DNA from: Clostridium sp. CAG:221
Lineage (GTDB): Bacteria; Bacillota; Clostridia; Clostridiales; Clostridiaceae
NCBI GenBank assembly: GCA_000435835.1
Contig: FR883398.1
Span: 1-64,000, forward strand
DNA: 64,000 bases
Reading direction: 5' to 3'
Part shown: positions 1 through 10,228 of the stretch, in pieces
How positions within the stretch are numbered: position 1 is the stretch's first letter
How the letters are laid out: each line of letters starts with the position of its first letter
Program-made: the position numbers and the translations under genes
Notes under the pieces: model-generated
What the model was told of the DNA's origin: nothing
What the model saw: only the letters and a program-made list of their open reading frames with translations
The model's database searches: none

Positions 1-563
1 GATTTAATGTGTCCACTACTTTATACTAACACCAAAGATTGGATGCAATGAATGAAATACTTAAGGCTATAGAAAAAACTACGTTAGAAAATTTACAAGA
101 ATTATTTGAAAATAATGAAATATTTAAGGTTGATTTAGAGAGCCTTAATATAATTTTACAAGGTAATATATATGGAAAACAATATGCTAAATATTTATTA
201 TTAAAAATAGAATATTTAATGGGGGATAATACGCTACATTTATCTAATCATAAATATATTACAGTAGAACACGTATTGCCTCAAAACCCTAAAGAAGATA
301 GTGAGTGGGTTAAAAATTTTTCAAAAGAAGAAAGAGAGTATTGGACTAATAAACTAGCTAATTTGGTATTGCTTAGTAAAAAGAAGAATAGTTCATTAAG
401 CAATTTAGATTTTAAAGATAAAAAGAAAAAGTATTTAAGTGGAAGTATAGATGTGTTCAATTCTAGTAAAATATTCTTACAAAATAATGAATTATGGAAT
501 AAAGATATACTAGATGAAAGACAAAAGAAAATTTTAAAGATATTAATATCTAATAAATATTAA
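1..563 (+). pseudogene. 3' end of a GmrSD-like (DUF262/DUF1524) nuclease gene, possibly frameshifted
   Basis: The readable part (TTG at 39 to 563, 174 residues) matches the C-terminal DUF1524 half of GmrSD-type modification-dependent nucleases. It has the histidine motif VEHVLPQNP, then W..F, then ANLVLLSKKKNSSLSN and a DFKDKKKKY segment, which is the His-Me finger pattern of the family. GmrSD proteins cut DNA with modified cytosines. The N-terminal DUF262 half lies left of the window. Just upstream, the frame starting at base 1 is open to a TGA at 49-51, while the DUF1524 frame has a stop at 27-29, so the two halves seem joined by a one-base frameshift near 35-50. Either the gene is broken or a separate C-terminal protein starts at TTG 39. 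Family call fairly safe; intactness uncertain. Confidence 0.7.
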
Positions 564-575
564 TTAATAAAGCAT

Positions 576-606
576 AAAAAAGTAGCTAAATAATAGCTGC
601 TTTTTT
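576..606 (+). terminator. Rho-independent terminator after the DUF1524 gene
   Basis: Inverted repeat of 13 bases per arm (576-588 and 594-606, one G-U pair) with a five-base loop, ending in six T, a few bases after the stop codon at 563. Confidence 0.8.
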
Positions 607-704
607 GAGCATTAATAAAAATATTTATAACTAATAACGCTTAAATATCCACTGTAATAAGAAAATTAGTATTTGAAAATATATAAATGTAATATGGAGA
701 AAAC

Positions 705-1114
705 ATGGGAAAAGTAAATAATGCGCTTAGAATGTTAGCAATTCTTAGAAGTAGAAAAAAAGTTACAAGAAGAGAATTAGCTTGCTAGATGATAAGTTTG
801 AAAAAGATGATTTTGATTTAAATAATTATTTGAAAAATACTATTGGATTGTTTAAAGATGAGAAATATGAAATAAAATTAAGGATAAGTTATCCATATGC
901 AATGAGTTTTAAAGAATATTCTTGGACACAAGATGAGCATATAGAAGATTATATGGAAGAGGGATATCTTATTTATACTGCAACTGTAGAAGGAAAAACA
1001 AAAATTATTTCATGGATTATGGGAATGGGAACATCATGTACTGTCTTAGAACCAAAGGAATTGATTGAAGATGTAATTAAAGAACATAAAAAAGTGCTTA
1101 ATAATTACAAATAG
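705..1114 (+). pseudogene. Decayed WYL-domain transcriptional regulator (copy A, internal deletion)
   Basis: ATG 705 follows a GGAGA site and encodes an N-terminal winged-helix start (MGKVNNALRMLAILRSRKK) that stops at 786-788. In another frame, from 782 to 1114, the sequence encodes the C-terminal (WCX-like) part of the same kind of protein, with KFEKDDFDL, YPYAMSFKEYSW and a closing EHKKVLNNYK. The middle of the gene, with the WYL core, is missing. The N-terminal part is almost identical at DNA level to a second broken copy at 32588. The C-terminal frame has no ribosome site of its own. YafY-type WYL regulators commonly control defence genes; this copy can no longer do so unless the fragment is expressed. 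Confidence 0.75.
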
Positions 1115-1391
1115 TTTTTTAGATAGTAAGAAAAATAATTTTATAAAAAAATTAAAGTTTTAAAAAAGGAAAATTATTTATATGGAATATTCAAAAGTGC
1201 TTTGCTTTAAAGGTTACGGAATTTATAAAACCTACTATAAGTAGATATTATGGTTTTCTATTACTAAATATTAAAGATGATTAAAAAATATTTAATGACG
1301 AAATTCGACATAAAAATATAAAATAATATTTTATAATTAAATTATAAATGTTAATTATAAATATTGTAGAATAGAAAAGTGGGGATGAAAC

Positions 1392-3521
1392 ATGAGTAAT
1401 TTTATTCAAGGTGAAGAACCGTTTAAACAAGGGGAGCAAATATTATGGAAAGTAGTAAAATCAGCATTTAGTAATAGAGAGGTGTTAGGTTATTATAAAT
1501 ATCCACTATTTTTTAATGTTGGAGAGAAACGTAAAGAACCGGATATATTATTAATTGATAAAAAACTTGGTCTTATAGAAATAGAAGTCTCAGAGTTAAC
1601 ATTAGATAAAATAAAAGAGAAAGGCAGGATAAAAATATTAGAACAAATAGAACAATCTGATGATTATATATATGCATTAAGAGGTAGGTTAGATGTTAAT
1701 AGGGTTGTAAGAGGAAATTATAAATCAAAAGGTATTTTGGCGTTACCATATATATGTAAAAATGATTTTTATGAAGCAGGTATATTAGACAATATAAATG
1801 AAAAAAATATATTGTTTAAAGATGATTTAAATGACAGTAAATTAATAGACAAGATAAATGAAATATTTAATTTACAAGCTACAATGGAGTTAAATGATGA
1901 AGTATATAGTAATATGTTATCAATAATGGGATATGAACAAAATTATGCTGAGAGTCTTAATATGGACATTCCAAAGGGAACAAAGCTAGATATATTAAAT
2001 AATGTCAAACAAAAAATATATGATTTAGATATTCAACAAGAAAGAATATCTAAGAGTATTGCTCAGGGGCCACAAAGAATAAGAGGGATAGCGGGATCAG
2101 GTAAAACTTTATTAATTTGCCAAAAAGCTGTATATATGCATTTAAAGCATCCAGATTGGAAAATAGCTATTACTTTCTTTACGCAAAGTTTATATGACAC
2201 TATTAAAAATAATATCAATATGTATATAAAAGCATTTACTAATGGTGAAATGTCATATGATGAGAATTCAAACTTAAAAATTCTTCATGCATGGGGAAGT
2301 GCTAAGGTTAATGGAATATATAGAGAAATTGCTGAAATAAATAATTGTAAATTCTTAAATGCATCAGATGTTAAGAATGATTTAGGTGGCTTTGTACCAC
2401 CGGAAGTAAGTATTAATTATATTTCAAAAAGATTGCTTGAAGAGAAAAAAGGAAATCTTAAAGAAGAATTTGATGCAATTTTTATTGATGAAGGTCAGGA
2501 TTTAGTAGGAGATGAAAAGTATAAATATAATAATAAGCAATCATTTTATTATATGTGTTATAAATCGATAAAGCCTATAAAAAGTGATAATGGCAAAGAA
2601 TTAAGAAGAATTATATGGGCATATGATGAATTACAAAGTTTAAATAATACAAAGATACCATCAAGTAAAGAAATATTTGGAGATTCATCCTTAGTTACTG
2701 GAGTATATAAAGGTGGAATAAGAAAATCTGAAATTATGCGTAAATGTTATAGAACACCACATCAAATATTAACATCAGCTCATGCAATTGGAATGGGTTT
2801 TTTTAGAGAAGATGGAATGTTAACAGGATATACAACTCAAAAGGATTGGGAAAATATAGGCTATAACGTCGTGAAAGGTGATTTTAAAAAAAGTGGCAAT
2901 GATATTGTACTAGTAAGACCAGAAGAAAATTCACCAAATCCTATAAGAGATTTTTATAAAGGAGAATGTTTTTCATTTGAAAAATATAACACAGAAGATG
3001 AGGCAGTAAATAGGTTAGTTGAATGTATAGTGTATGATATAAATATTGAAAAGTTAAATCCTTCAAGAGATATACTAGTAATTATTTTAAATGAATTAGA
3101 TAAAGATAAATATATTAATAAGATTACTAGTAGATTGAATTATGAAAATATAAATTTTTATATTCCTGCATGTAGTAAAGCAAATATTCTAAAAGAAGAT
3201 CGTTGGCAAAATGAAAAAAAAGAAAAGTATTGGGAGGATAATGCTGTAACAATATCAACAATATTAAGAGCAAAAGGAAATGAAGCACCAATGGTTTATG
3301 TAATTGGTGCTGAATATATAGCAGAGCGTGAAGAAGATATTTCATATAGAAATAAATTATTTACAGCATTAACTAGAGCAAAGTGTTGGGTAAAATTAAT
3401 CGGTATTGGGGATTACCCGCTTTACTCAGAAATAGTACAAGCTATAAATGCAAATGGCAAATTTAAGTTTAAATTCAAAAGAGTAGCCAAAGAATCTAAT
3501 GATACGGAACTAGAGGAGTAG
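1392..3521 (+). CDS. NERD-domain / UvrD-like superfamily 1 helicase
   Basis: A 709-residue protein. The N-terminus (about 1-150) resembles the NERD nuclease-related domain: EPDILLID at 49-56, then the strand LIEIEVSEL at 61-69. Where the nuclease fold usually has E-x-K this strand reads E-I-E-V-S, so the catalytic lysine is not obvious. The SF1 helicase part has Walker A GIAGSGKT (232-239), Walker B as FIDEGQDL, a YRTPHQIL motif, and the late motifs ILRAKGNEAP and LFTALTRAK. ATG 1392 follows a GGGGATG site. It stands alone, with a hairpin about 80 bases downstream. NERD/UvrD helicases occur in phage-defence islands; the exact job here is not known. Gabija GajB-like or Nhi-like roles are possible but the architecture differs. 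Confidence 0.85.
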   Translation: MSNFIQGEEPFKQGEQILWKVVKSAFSNREVLGYYKYPLFFNVGEKRKEPDILLIDKKLGLIEIEVSELTLDKIKEKGRIKILEQIEQSDDYIYALRGRLDVNRVVRGNYKSKGILALPYICKNDFYEAGILDNINEKNILFKDDLNDSKLIDKINEIFNLQATMELNDEVYSNMLSIMGYEQNYAESLNMDIPKGTKLDILNNVKQKIYDLDIQQERISKSIAQGPQRIRGIAGSGKTLLICQKAVYMHLKHPDWKIAITFFTQSLYDTIKNNINMYIKAFTNGEMSYDENSNLKILHAWGSAKVNGIYREIAEINNCKFLNASDVKNDLGGFVPPEVSINYISKRLLEEKKGNLKEEFDAIFIDEGQDLVGDEKYKYNNKQSFYYMCYKSIKPIKSDNGKELRRIIWAYDELQSLNNTKIPSSKEIFGDSSLVTGVYKGGIRKSEIMRKCYRTPHQILTSAHAIGMGFFREDGMLTGYTTQKDWENIGYNVVKGDFKKSGNDIVLVRPEENSPNPIRDFYKGECFSFEKYNTEDEAVNRLVECIVYDINIEKLNPSRDILVIILNELDKDKYINKITSRLNYENINFYIPACSKANILKEDRWQNEKKEKYWEDNAVTISTILRAKGNEAPMVYVIGAEYIAEREEDISYRNKLFTALTRAKCWVKLIGIGDYPLYSEIVQAINANGKFKFKFKRVAKESNDTELEE

Positions 3522-3599
3522 TTATAACATTAATAGATTAAAAATTATATAGGATATTAGTATTTATAGTTTTAGAAAAATTAGTATAAGGACAAGTCG

Positions 3600-3643
3600 G
3601 GACTGTTGAAAGAATTGATATTACACAATTCTTTTAACAGTTC
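3600..3643 (+). terminator. Long hairpin, related in sequence to the one at 12421
   Basis: Inverted repeat 3600-3617 / 3626-3643 with only two unpaired or wobble positions, preceded by TCG. The T-run after it is weak (TTCATATTTAT), so it may be a processing or attenuator hairpin rather than a strong terminator. The left arm starts like the hairpin at 12421 (TCGGGACTGTTG). Confidence 0.6.
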
Positions 3644-3789
3644 ATATTTATCTTAATAATTTCATTATTTTAAAACCAATTTTATTTTCATCAAAAAAAT
3701 ACAGTTTCTTTTAAAGATTGTGCTAAAATAAGTTATAAAATAACACAAAATAAGTGTATAATTGTAAATAAAGTGTCAGTGAAGTAATA

Positions 3790-6700
3790 ATGAAAAATGC
3801 ACTATTAGATTTTATAATTTCACCGCATAATAATGGGTTATTAATAGCAGATATGCCTACAGGCTATGGTAAAGCCTATAATTCTGTTAGAGTAATATAT
3901 GATTACATATATAAATATGAAGGAAATAAAAAACAATTCTTTATAACAAATCTTAAGAAGAACCTTCCAGGTGAGGAGTTAAAAAGTATATATAAAAAAT
4001 GATAATAAGAATTACTCAAATGATGTAATATTGGTGAAGTCTAATTATGATTATTTATGTGAAAACTTTTTAAAAACTACAATTCCAGATAAATTTAAAA
4101 CACCAGTAGTTAAGGAGATAGAGGATAACCTAATGACCTTACAAAAGCTTGGATCTAATAAAGAATATTTTAGTAAATTAATTAAAGAGAATATAGAGAA
4201 AGAAATAAAAGCTAATTTAGAAATTAAATTTAGAAAAGAGATTACTAATATAATAAAAAAGAATCTTCCTAAAGAGCCATCTTAAAGAAGAGAAGTAATA
4301 AGAAGTGAGAATGATTTTAAATGGATAGCTCAAATATATCCAACTGTATTTATAGATGATTATAAAATATACTTATTAAGTTTAGATAAGTTTTTGGTAA
4401 AAAACACCGCATTAGTAGAGCCATCTTATTATTTGTTTAGAAACAATTACAACTATATAAGGGCAGCATTAGATAAAGATAAAAATAGGGTAAATATATA
4501 TTTTGAAAATAAAGAGCAATATTACAATAATAGGAAATATGATGACATCATAATATATTCGTTAGTCAGAAACATAAGTAGCTTTTTAAATAAATTTAGA
4601 TATATGGTATTAAATTTATCACAAAATTATTCAAATTATATAAATGATAAAAGAAGTAGTAAAGAAGATCAATTTACTATTGAGAATGCCTCTAAAACCA
4701 TATATAGAGAGTTTTCATTATCAGAAAGTCAGATAAATCTTTTAATGAATGACTTAACGCAAAATACATTAGTCAAAGATATGGAAAAAGATATTATTCC
4801 AGATATGTCCTTTTATAATAATGGTTATAAGTATTTTGAGTTTGAGGATAGTGATGAACATTTAAATGAAACAGTTTTTAACTTTGTAGACATAAATGAT
4901 ACACTTGAAAAAATAATTGTATATTTGGCTAATAAGGCAAAGATAATTGGAATATCTGCAACATCAACTATAAAAACTGTAACTGGAAATTATGATTTAG
5001 ATTATTTGCAAAGAAAATTGAAAGATAAATTTAAATATATATCAAAAGATACTTATCAAAAGATTCAAGAGAATTTAGAGTCTATATGGAATGAATATTA
5101 TAATGGTAAAATAAAAATAAATGCAACTATATTAAATCTTAATAAAGGTAATTTATTAATGGATGATATTTTAAAGGAAATATTTATCAAAAGGACTTTA
5201 GTAAATAAATATTATTCTATTCTTAGTATTAATGCAACAGAAGGTGATTATATTTGGAAGAGATATTGTAATATTTTTATGGCTATTAAAGAGTTTGTTT
5301 TACATGATGATATTAAATCATTTTTATGTCTGAATAGTGTGCTACCTAAAGTACAAGGTAATAATAGTAGCTTTAGCTTAGAGGTTTTTCGAGAGGCAAT
5401 AAAAGATCTATCTAATTATTATGATAGAGATATAAATGAAGATAACCTTATTGTTCTTAGAAGTGAGAATTTTGAGGAAGATAAAAAAGGAATACTAGAA
5501 AAGCTTAGTAAAGGTGAAAAAGTATTTATAATGTCATCATATAAAACTACTGGAGCAGGTCAAAATTTACAGTATCATATTAGTAATATTGAAAACTTTA
5601 TAAGATTAGGAAATGGTGCTGAGAATAATGATTCAAGATATAGTAAGAAAGATATTGATGCTATTTTTTTAGGTGATATAACAAATATTGCAGTAAATAT
5701 TTATAATGAAGAAGGGCTGGATAAGGAGAGTTTATTAAAGTATTTTTTTCAGATAGAATATTTATATGAAAATGATGAAATAAGCTATAAAACATTAGAT
5801 GATTTAATTAAACTTGGATTTAATAGATATTTAAAAAGTAGTGAATTTAATTATAAGTATCAGGAACTTACTAAATCAAAGAGTATAAAAAGACAAGCTA
5901 CAAAAGAGGTCATGCAAGCTATAGGTAGAATGTGTAGAACATATGTAAAAAATCATAATATATATATTTACACAGTAGAAGAGCTAGCAAGTAAGGTAGA
6001 TACAAATTGCTTAAAAGAAAAGATATTAAGTCCTGAGATGAAAGCTTTTGTTAATATTGTAAATGAGATTGGCTATAAATACAATGAAGATGAAGAAAAA
6101 GTATTGAACAGGGCTGAAAGAATTTCTTCTAAAGGTAAAAATTTTATAATGAGAATATTATCTCGTGGATGGACGGAAAGCAGTATTAAGTTATGGAGAG
6201 ATTTAAGAGAAGTAGTATTAAAATATCCAACAGCAAATGAAGAGATATATAATAGCAATGATGTAATAAAAAACTTATATATTGAAGGCTATGATAAAAC
6301 TAATAAGTATTTGTATGCACAGAAAGGTGATTTTTCAGATGTTGTTATTGACTTTAATAATGATAAAGTAATATTTGAAAATAGTGAAAGATGTATTGAC
6401 AGATATGTTTCAGAGGTAAGTGAAGATGAAGCAAGGTTATCATCAATATTTAAATATAAAGGGTTAAAAGAATATTTTATTTGTAATGGATATGCTACAA
6501 CTTTTGTGAAAGATAGATATATATTAAGCCCAGTATTATTTAATAATATTTATAAGGGTGCTTTAGGTGAAGTTGCTGGAAAGTATATATTAGAAAAAGA
6601 ATTAAATATTAAGTTAAATGAAATAGAAGAAGCGGATTACTATGAGTTTTTTGATTTTAAAATTTCAGAAGGCGTTTATATTGATTTTAAGCATTGGAAA

Positions 6701-6940
6701 CAAAGTTACAGGCAAGAAAAAAATAGAGATGATTATAAGCTGGAAATTGAAAATAAGCTTACTGAAATTAATGGAAGGAGAGTTTATATAATAAATATTA
6801 TAGCCGATAATATTTATTCAGAGCATAAGCAAAATGATGGAATGATAATAGAAATACCATCACTAATTAATAATGACGGAACTCCAAATGTTAAGGCATT
6901 AGAATTATTAAAGGGGGAAGTAATAGGTGATTATAAATAA
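3790..6940 (+). pseudogene. Broken SF2 helicase with C-terminal PD-(D/E)XK-like domain
   Basis: One gene of about 1050 codons carrying three lesions. The N-terminal helicase start (ADMPTGYGKAYNSV) has Ala in place of the Thr/Ser after the Walker A lysine. A one-base shift lies in the six-A run just before 4003; reading on in the other frame (KNDNKNYSNDVILVKSNY) restores the protein. An in-frame TAA at 4283-4285 then interrupts it, and the frame continues unbroken to 6940. The long last part carries IIGISATST, FIMSSYKTTGAGQNLQ and QAIGRMCR, which look like motifs III, V and VI of an SF2 helicase. The last 150 residues carry GALGEVAGKYI and, further on, DFKISEGVYIDFKHWK, a PD-(D/E)XK-like D...D-x-K pattern. 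It was probably a helicase-nuclease of a defence system, now inactive. Family not recognised more precisely. Confidence 0.7.
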
Positions 6941-7211
6941 TAAGATAATAGCAAAATTTAATAAGGAAAATATTGATAAGGATTTTGACATATACAGATT
7001 ATCTAAAGATGAGAAAAGTGATTTTTATAAGACTAATGTATTAGATATACCAAAGTTAGCCTTTAAAGCTAAATCTGTTGTATATACTTTTGGAAATACG
7101 TGGTATGCAATGTTTGAGAAAGAAACAGTAGATAAATCAACATTAAAAAAAGCAATAAATGAAGAATCACCTAATACAAGAGTAGAAAATTTAAACAATT
7201 ACTGTATTTGA
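6927..7211 (+). CDS. Small unknown protein coupled to the broken helicase gene
   Basis: 94 residues from GTG 6927, behind a GGGGGAAG site, overlapping the end of the helicase-nuclease gene by 14 bases. Such overlap suggests translational coupling and a joint function, for example as a partner or antitoxin-like subunit, but the sequence (KLAFKAKSVVYTFGNTWYAMFE in its middle, no cysteine cluster or membrane segment) is not one I recognise. The reading frame is intact although its neighbour is broken. Confidence 0.55.
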   Translation: MIINNKIIAKFNKENIDKDFDIYRLSKDEKSDFYKTNVLDIPKLAFKAKSVVYTFGNTWYAMFEKETVDKSTLKKAINEESPNTRVENLNNYCI

Positions 7212-7317
7212 TTATAATTAAAATATAGTGAGTATATTTAATAAGGTTGAATATTTAGTAAGTGGTTAATGCAGTTGATATAGCAACAGTTCTATATTAA
7301 TTTACAAGGAGTACAAT

Positions 7318-8277
7318 ATGGGAATAGATAGAACTATATTTTTATTAGAATTATTAAAGAAGAAAACTAATAATAAAAATAAACTTACGATAAGTCAGTT
7401 AATAGATTTATTAGAAGTCCAAGGACATAATGTTACAAGAAATACTGTGAAATCAGATATAAACTCGTTAATCGATAGCGGATATAACATAATTGAAACA
7501 AAAGCTAGATATAATACTAGTTGTTATCATTATGAAAGCGAATTTTCAATTGAAGAATGTAGAGTAATTTTAGACTCTTTATATAGTAATAAATTTATTA
7601 AAAATGACTATAAAAGAAATATAAAAGAAAAAATATTATCTAATATCTCATATATTGATAGAGCAATATTACGAAATTCAGTTATTACAGAAACGATAGA
7701 TACTGGTGTAATAGATGTTACTAGAAATTTATTTGATTTACATAATGCTATTACAGAAAGAAAAACTATTGAGTTTATAAATACAACTAGGGATGATTAT
7801 AAAAAAATAATTAAAAGGAGAAAGGTAGAATATTTTATTCCTAAAAAAATTTATTATTATAATAATAGGTATTATTTAATTGGATTTAATGAAATTAAAG
7901 AAATAAGACATTATAGAATTGATAGGTTATATAAAATAATAATTAAGGAGCTTCATGACAATAAAGAAAACATAGATTTAAAAGATTATGGTTTAATAAA
8001 TTTTGATATGTTTAGAGCGGAGAAAGTTGAAAGAGTTGAATTAAAAGTAAATAAAAACTTAATAAATTCAGTAATAGAGAAATTTGGAGATAGAATAGAT
8101 ATTCGTAAATGTTTAGATGATGGAGATTGTTTTATTATTAGCACTTCTGTAGGAATAAATACAGGGTTAGTAAGATGGATTTTAAAACAAGGTGCTGAAG
8201 TAAAAGTGATTTATCCAGAATACTTAATTGAAAAACTTAAAGTTGAAATAGAAAAAGTACAAAATTTATATAAATAA
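7318..8277 (+). CDS. WYL-domain transcriptional regulator (YafY-like), intact
   Basis: 319 residues. The N-terminal winged helix-turn-helix (about 10-65) reads TISQLIDLLE...NTVKSDINSLIDSGY. A WYL domain follows near 150-205, with KRRKVEYFIPKKIYYYNNRYYLIGFNE and a closing HYRIDRLYKI, then a C-terminal WCX-like region. ATG 7318 follows an AAGGAG site. WYL proteins bind nucleic acid ligands and often repress defence operons. It lies between the broken helicase operon and a group of small genes, so either could be its target. It has its own strong terminator. It is distinct from the two decayed WYL copies at 705 and 32588. Confidence 0.88.
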   Translation: MGIDRTIFLLELLKKKTNNKNKLTISQLIDLLEVQGHNVTRNTVKSDINSLIDSGYNIIETKARYNTSCYHYESEFSIEECRVILDSLYSNKFIKNDYKRNIKEKILSNISYIDRAILRNSVITETIDTGVIDVTRNLFDLHNAITERKTIEFINTTRDDYKKIIKRRKVEYFIPKKIYYYNNRYYLIGFNEIKEIRHYRIDRLYKIIIKELHDNKENIDLKDYGLINFDMFRAEKVERVELKVNKNLINSVIEKFGDRIDIRKCLDDGDCFIISTSVGINTGLVRWILKQGAEVKVIYPEYLIEKLKVEIEKVQNLYK

Positions 8278-8314
8278 AAGAGTAGATGTCAATTATGCTG
8301 ACATCTACTCTTTT
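8276..8314 (+). terminator. Strong Rho-independent terminator of the WYL regulator
   Basis: Perfect 16-base arms (8276-8291 / 8299-8314) with a seven-base loop, overlapping the stop codon and ending in TTTT. Confidence 0.88.
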
Positions 8315-8399
8315 ATAATATAAGTAAGGTTAAGTTTTTGGCCAACGAATTATTCAAATAGTTAAAAATAGTGGCAATCAAAAAAGTATGAAGTAATTA

Positions 8400-8463
8400 A
8401 AAAAATATTAAAGAGACCATATATGTCACTATTAGGATTTATTATATAAACATATAATAAATC
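8400..8463 (+). promoter_or_regulatory. Conserved 64-base upstream element, copy 1
   Basis: This segment, ending 20 bases before the ATG at 8483, aligns without gaps to 33230-33293 (about three quarters identical by eye), which sits at almost the same distance before another small gene. Both carry GACCATAT followed by a half-inverted GTGACC/GTCACT and then TTTATTATATA. It may be a shared promoter with an operator for a common regulator such as a WYL protein. Confidence 0.5.
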
Positions 8464-8482
8464 AATGGGAAGAGGTAATAAA

Positions 8483-8893
8483 ATGAGTAAATTAGAACAA
8501 AGAATGAAATTAGCAAAGGAAGCTGCAGGATTAATTGAGGAATTTAGAGGAGAAGCTGGAACGTTAGGACACAATCCTTTACGATCAGTGTCTATAAAAG
8601 AAGATGGAGAAATAATTGAAGTTGATGATGAATTTGATGGTGTAATAGAATATTCACTTACAGATATAAGTTCAATTTTTACACTTGAAATGAGAGGCTG
8701 GGGACCATGTTCTGCTGGATTTTATGAAGCCATAAGTTTAGCAGAAGCTGATTTAGAATATGATTTTAAAAGATTAAGTAAAACAGAATTTAAAGAATAT
8801 GTTGGTAATTTAAAATATGCTGAATATAGATGTGAAGAGATATATAAAAGATTAGAAGAAATAGAAAGAGAAGCTTTGGAGTTAGAAGAATAA
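8483..8893 (+). CDS. Unknown small acidic protein (136 residues)
   Basis: Start chosen at ATG 8483 because an AGAGG site lies just upstream; an ATG at 8465 would put that site inside the gene. The protein is helical and acidic. Its middle holds a conserved-looking core (DISSIFTLEMRGWGPCSAGF, then YEAISLAEADLEYDFK) and the end is coiled-coil-like (YRCEEIYKRLEEIEREAL). A broken paralogue follows at 9076. I do not recognise the family. Its position in a defence island next to a WYL regulator suggests an accessory or regulatory role, which is inference. Confidence 0.65.
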   Translation: MSKLEQRMKLAKEAAGLIEEFRGEAGTLGHNPLRSVSIKEDGEIIEVDDEFDGVIEYSLTDISSIFTLEMRGWGPCSAGFYEAISLAEADLEYDFKRLSKTEFKEYVGNLKYAEYRCEEIYKRLEEIEREALELEE

Positions 8894-9075
8894 TTTTATA
8901 AAGATTAAGTGAGGGAATATTAAAAAAAGACAAGTTCATAGTGTATTGAAAGCTGTTTTAGATTTATGAGAACTATTGAAAGTTGTAAAGGAAAAAAGAT
9001 TGTTAGCTTTAAATATGACAGGATAAAATTGTAAAGAATGATGATAAATACTACATTACAAAGGAGAAAATTATT

Positions 9076-9485
9076 ATGGAAGATAAAATAAGATTAAAAG
9101 AATTAGCTAAAGAGGCAGTAAATTAATTAAAGAATTTATAGGGCTTGAGGCTTATTTATGTGAATGTACTTATGGAAATATAAGAAGGAATAGAAGTGGA
9201 AGCAAGATAATAGCAGAAGATTATATTTATGGGGAAAAAGTAGAGTTTAAGTTAACTCAAGTAAGTTCAATTTTTAGTGATGAAATGGAAGGATTTGGAC
9301 CTTGTGGAAGTGGATTTTATGAAGCTATATCATTAGCTAAAAGCAACTTAGATTATGAATTTAAAAATATGGACAAGAAAGAATTTATTAAGCATGCAGG
9401 TATGATTTGCTATATAAAGTCTAGATGTGAAGAGATATATAAAAGATTAAAAGAAATAGCGCGTGAAGCTTCAAAATTAATGTAA
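9076..9485 (+). pseudogene. Frameshifted paralogue of the 8483 gene
   Basis: ATG 9076 follows an AAGGAG site. The first 16 codons (MEDKIRLKELAKEAVN) end at a TAA, but a one-base shift continues into LIKEFIGLEAYLCECTYGN and then SSIFSDEMEGFGPCGSGFYE, which matches the core of the preceding gene. The tail (SRCEEIYKRLKEIAREA) also matches. It is a tandem duplicate broken by a single indel near 9120. Confidence 0.75.
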
Positions 9486-9522
9486 AGATTTTATATATAA
9501 TTAATATTTAATGGAGAAAGCA

Positions 9523-10200
9523 ATGGGAATAAATAGAATGCAGGGCGTATCTGCACACATAGAGTATATAAAGAAAGATTATGACAAGGTTGACTTTGTA
9601 AACTGTAAGTTTTGGAAAAATGAAATTTGCTATAATACTCTTTCTACAAAGTATGGTGAAAGTTGTTATACAAAGAGGGGATGTATGTATTCTATACCTT
9701 TACCACCAGGGAGAAAAAAGAAAAACAAAAAAGATAATCAAAATTATAACAATTTAAGTATTCCATATAGTACTTATACTTATAAAGTCAGTGATATAAA
9801 AATTAATTATTTTAATAAAGATATTACAACTATAGTAAAGGTAGATTATAAATCTTACAAAGTAGAGTGTAAATATAATGATAAAGATGATAAGGTTTTA
9901 TTAGCAATATATTATAAAGTTAATGACAAGAATCCTATAATTAATTGTCAGTTTAATTTAAGTGAAATAATAAGAATATCAGGAAATGAAGTAATATTTA
10001 CAGTTAAAATTGATGATATAGCTAGAAATATGAGAAGTATTAATGAATATAAGGTAGCTGCTTTTATTAAGAGTGAAAATAGCTCTAATATAATAAGAAA
10101 AGCTATTGTAAGTGATAGTAAGGACGTAATAAATAAAATAGATTCTTTAATTAAGTTTATAGCTTATTTAATTATTAAAGGATTTAATGAAGTATATTAA
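9523..10200 (+). CDS. Unknown cysteine-containing protein upstream of the Z1 ATPase
   Basis: 225 residues. ATG 9523 is preferred to ATG 9511, because the GGAGAAAG site overlaps the first ATG and is correctly spaced for the second. The N-terminal 55 residues hold several cysteines (VNCKFWKNEICYN, ESCYTKRGCMY), which could bind metal. A lysine/asparagine-rich linker and a beta-rich C-terminal part follow. It lies 28 bases before the Z1 gene, so the two are probably one operon. No family recognised. Confidence 0.6.
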   Translation: MGINRMQGVSAHIEYIKKDYDKVDFVNCKFWKNEICYNTLSTKYGESCYTKRGCMYSIPLPPGRKKKNKKDNQNYNNLSIPYSTYTYKVSDIKINYFNKDITTIVKVDYKSYKVECKYNDKDDKVLLAIYYKVNDKNPIINCQFNLSEIIRISGNEVIFTVKIDDIARNMRSINEYKVAAFIKSENSSNIIRKAIVSDSKDVINKIDSLIKFIAYLIIKGFNEVY

Positions 10201-10228
10201 TAATTATAAAATTTAAGAAGGGAAAGTT

